Shown here one piece after another: positions 35,492 to 35,604 of a stretch of DNA of 35,604 bases. Numbering within the stretch: the stretch's first letter is position 1; each line of letters starts with the position of its first letter. Source of the DNA: Chloroflexota bacterium. Its GTDB lineage: Bacteria > Chloroflexota > Anaerolineae > JAAEKA01. The DNA lies in the NCBI GenBank assembly GCA_029558955.1, contig JAKQCW010000063.1:1-35604 (forward strand). Reading direction: 5' to 3'. The notes beneath the pieces were generated by a model. The model had not been told where the DNA came from. It was given only the letters and a program-made list of their open reading frames with translations, and did no database searches. A program made the position numbers and the translations under genes.

Positions 35492-35520
35492 ATTATAGGC
35501 ACTCAGACAACAAATGTCAA
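35492..35520 (-). promoter_or_regulatory. Perfect sigma-70 consensus promoter TTGACA-17-TATAAT
   Basis: On the minus strand TTGACA (35515-35520) is followed by exactly 17 bases and TATAAT (35492-35497). This is the strongest promoter in the window by sequence. Transcripts start near 35485 and run toward the severed start at 35093, then into the IS and the large membrane-protein gene. Beyond it, 35521-35604 shows nothing recognised. Confidence 0.8.
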
Positions 35521-35604
35521 GCTGTCATTTTGTGAACATTCCTTCGTGCAGCGCAGCAATGCGCCGCCGGGCCGCCGACCCTTTGCTTTTTCATTGGCGC
35601 GGTG

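Noticed and set aside
35170..35535. 121-codon plus-strand frame at the right end
   Set aside because: It begins with TTG, resembles no family and runs antisense through a perfect minus-strand consensus promoter.

Overview
The window looks like chromosomal DNA of a GC-rich Chloroflexota bacterium, possibly Caldilineae/Anaerolineae-like. This is an inference from several traits: a secreted beta-helix protein ending in a short W-L-P-V type tail, a giant SARP/NB-ARC/TPR regulator, GTG and TTG starts, extended -10 promoters, and many families of short palindromic repeats between genes. No rRNA, tRNA or CRISPR array was seen. The last 4.6 kb (about 30960-35604) is visibly more AT-rich and holds an insertion sequence, so it is the most accessory part.

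Layout. 1-3650 (minus): a gene stub, a 76-bp tandem repeat, a secreted parallel beta-helix protein and a GH29 alpha-L-fucosidase. 3965-11862 (minus): a complete phosphate regulon block, phoP-phoR then pstS-pstC-pstA-pstB-phoU. Between phoR and pstS sits a helically phased PHO-box array 9 bp upstream of an extended -10. 12013-13113: a zinc alcohol dehydrogenase. 13165-15305: a two-gene module of an SMC/RecF-like ATPase overlapping a small TOPRIM/DUF4276-like protein, the best candidate here for a poorly described (possibly defence) system. 15422-19755: a SARP regulator translationally coupled to an epoxide-hydrolase-like enzyme.

19756-20602 is a repeat-filled intergenic region: three 106-bp hairpin units and four 49-bp units. 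A plus-strand lysoplasmalogenase (YhhN) follows. 21442-29092 (minus) is a surface-glycan/lipid-linked sugar cluster: a GT4 glycosyltransferase read from a promoter that predicts a leaderless mRNA, a polyprenyl-phosphate sugar-phosphate transferase, an M20 amidohydrolase, two paralogous GT-C mannosyltransferase-like membrane proteins and a methyltransferase. Most of these genes are chained by 4-bp ATGA/GTGA overlaps. 29276-30049 is a two-domain VOC protein.

30241-30865 is a HigBA toxin-antitoxin locus with a perfect operator over its promoter; its toxin gene carries a one-base frameshift. 31188-33593 is a large unrecognised four-TM, coiled-coil protein. Its true start (an ideal Shine-Dalgarno plus ATG at 35093) appears to be cut off from the body by an IS4-superfamily element (33629-35080). 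A perfect consensus promoter (TTGACA-17-TATAAT) lies upstream at 35492-35520.

A recurring theme is repeat-gene contact. Three genes end with their stop codons inside repeat arrays, one carries a repeat-like insert in its coding region, and one repeat family recurs just upstream of three gene starts.
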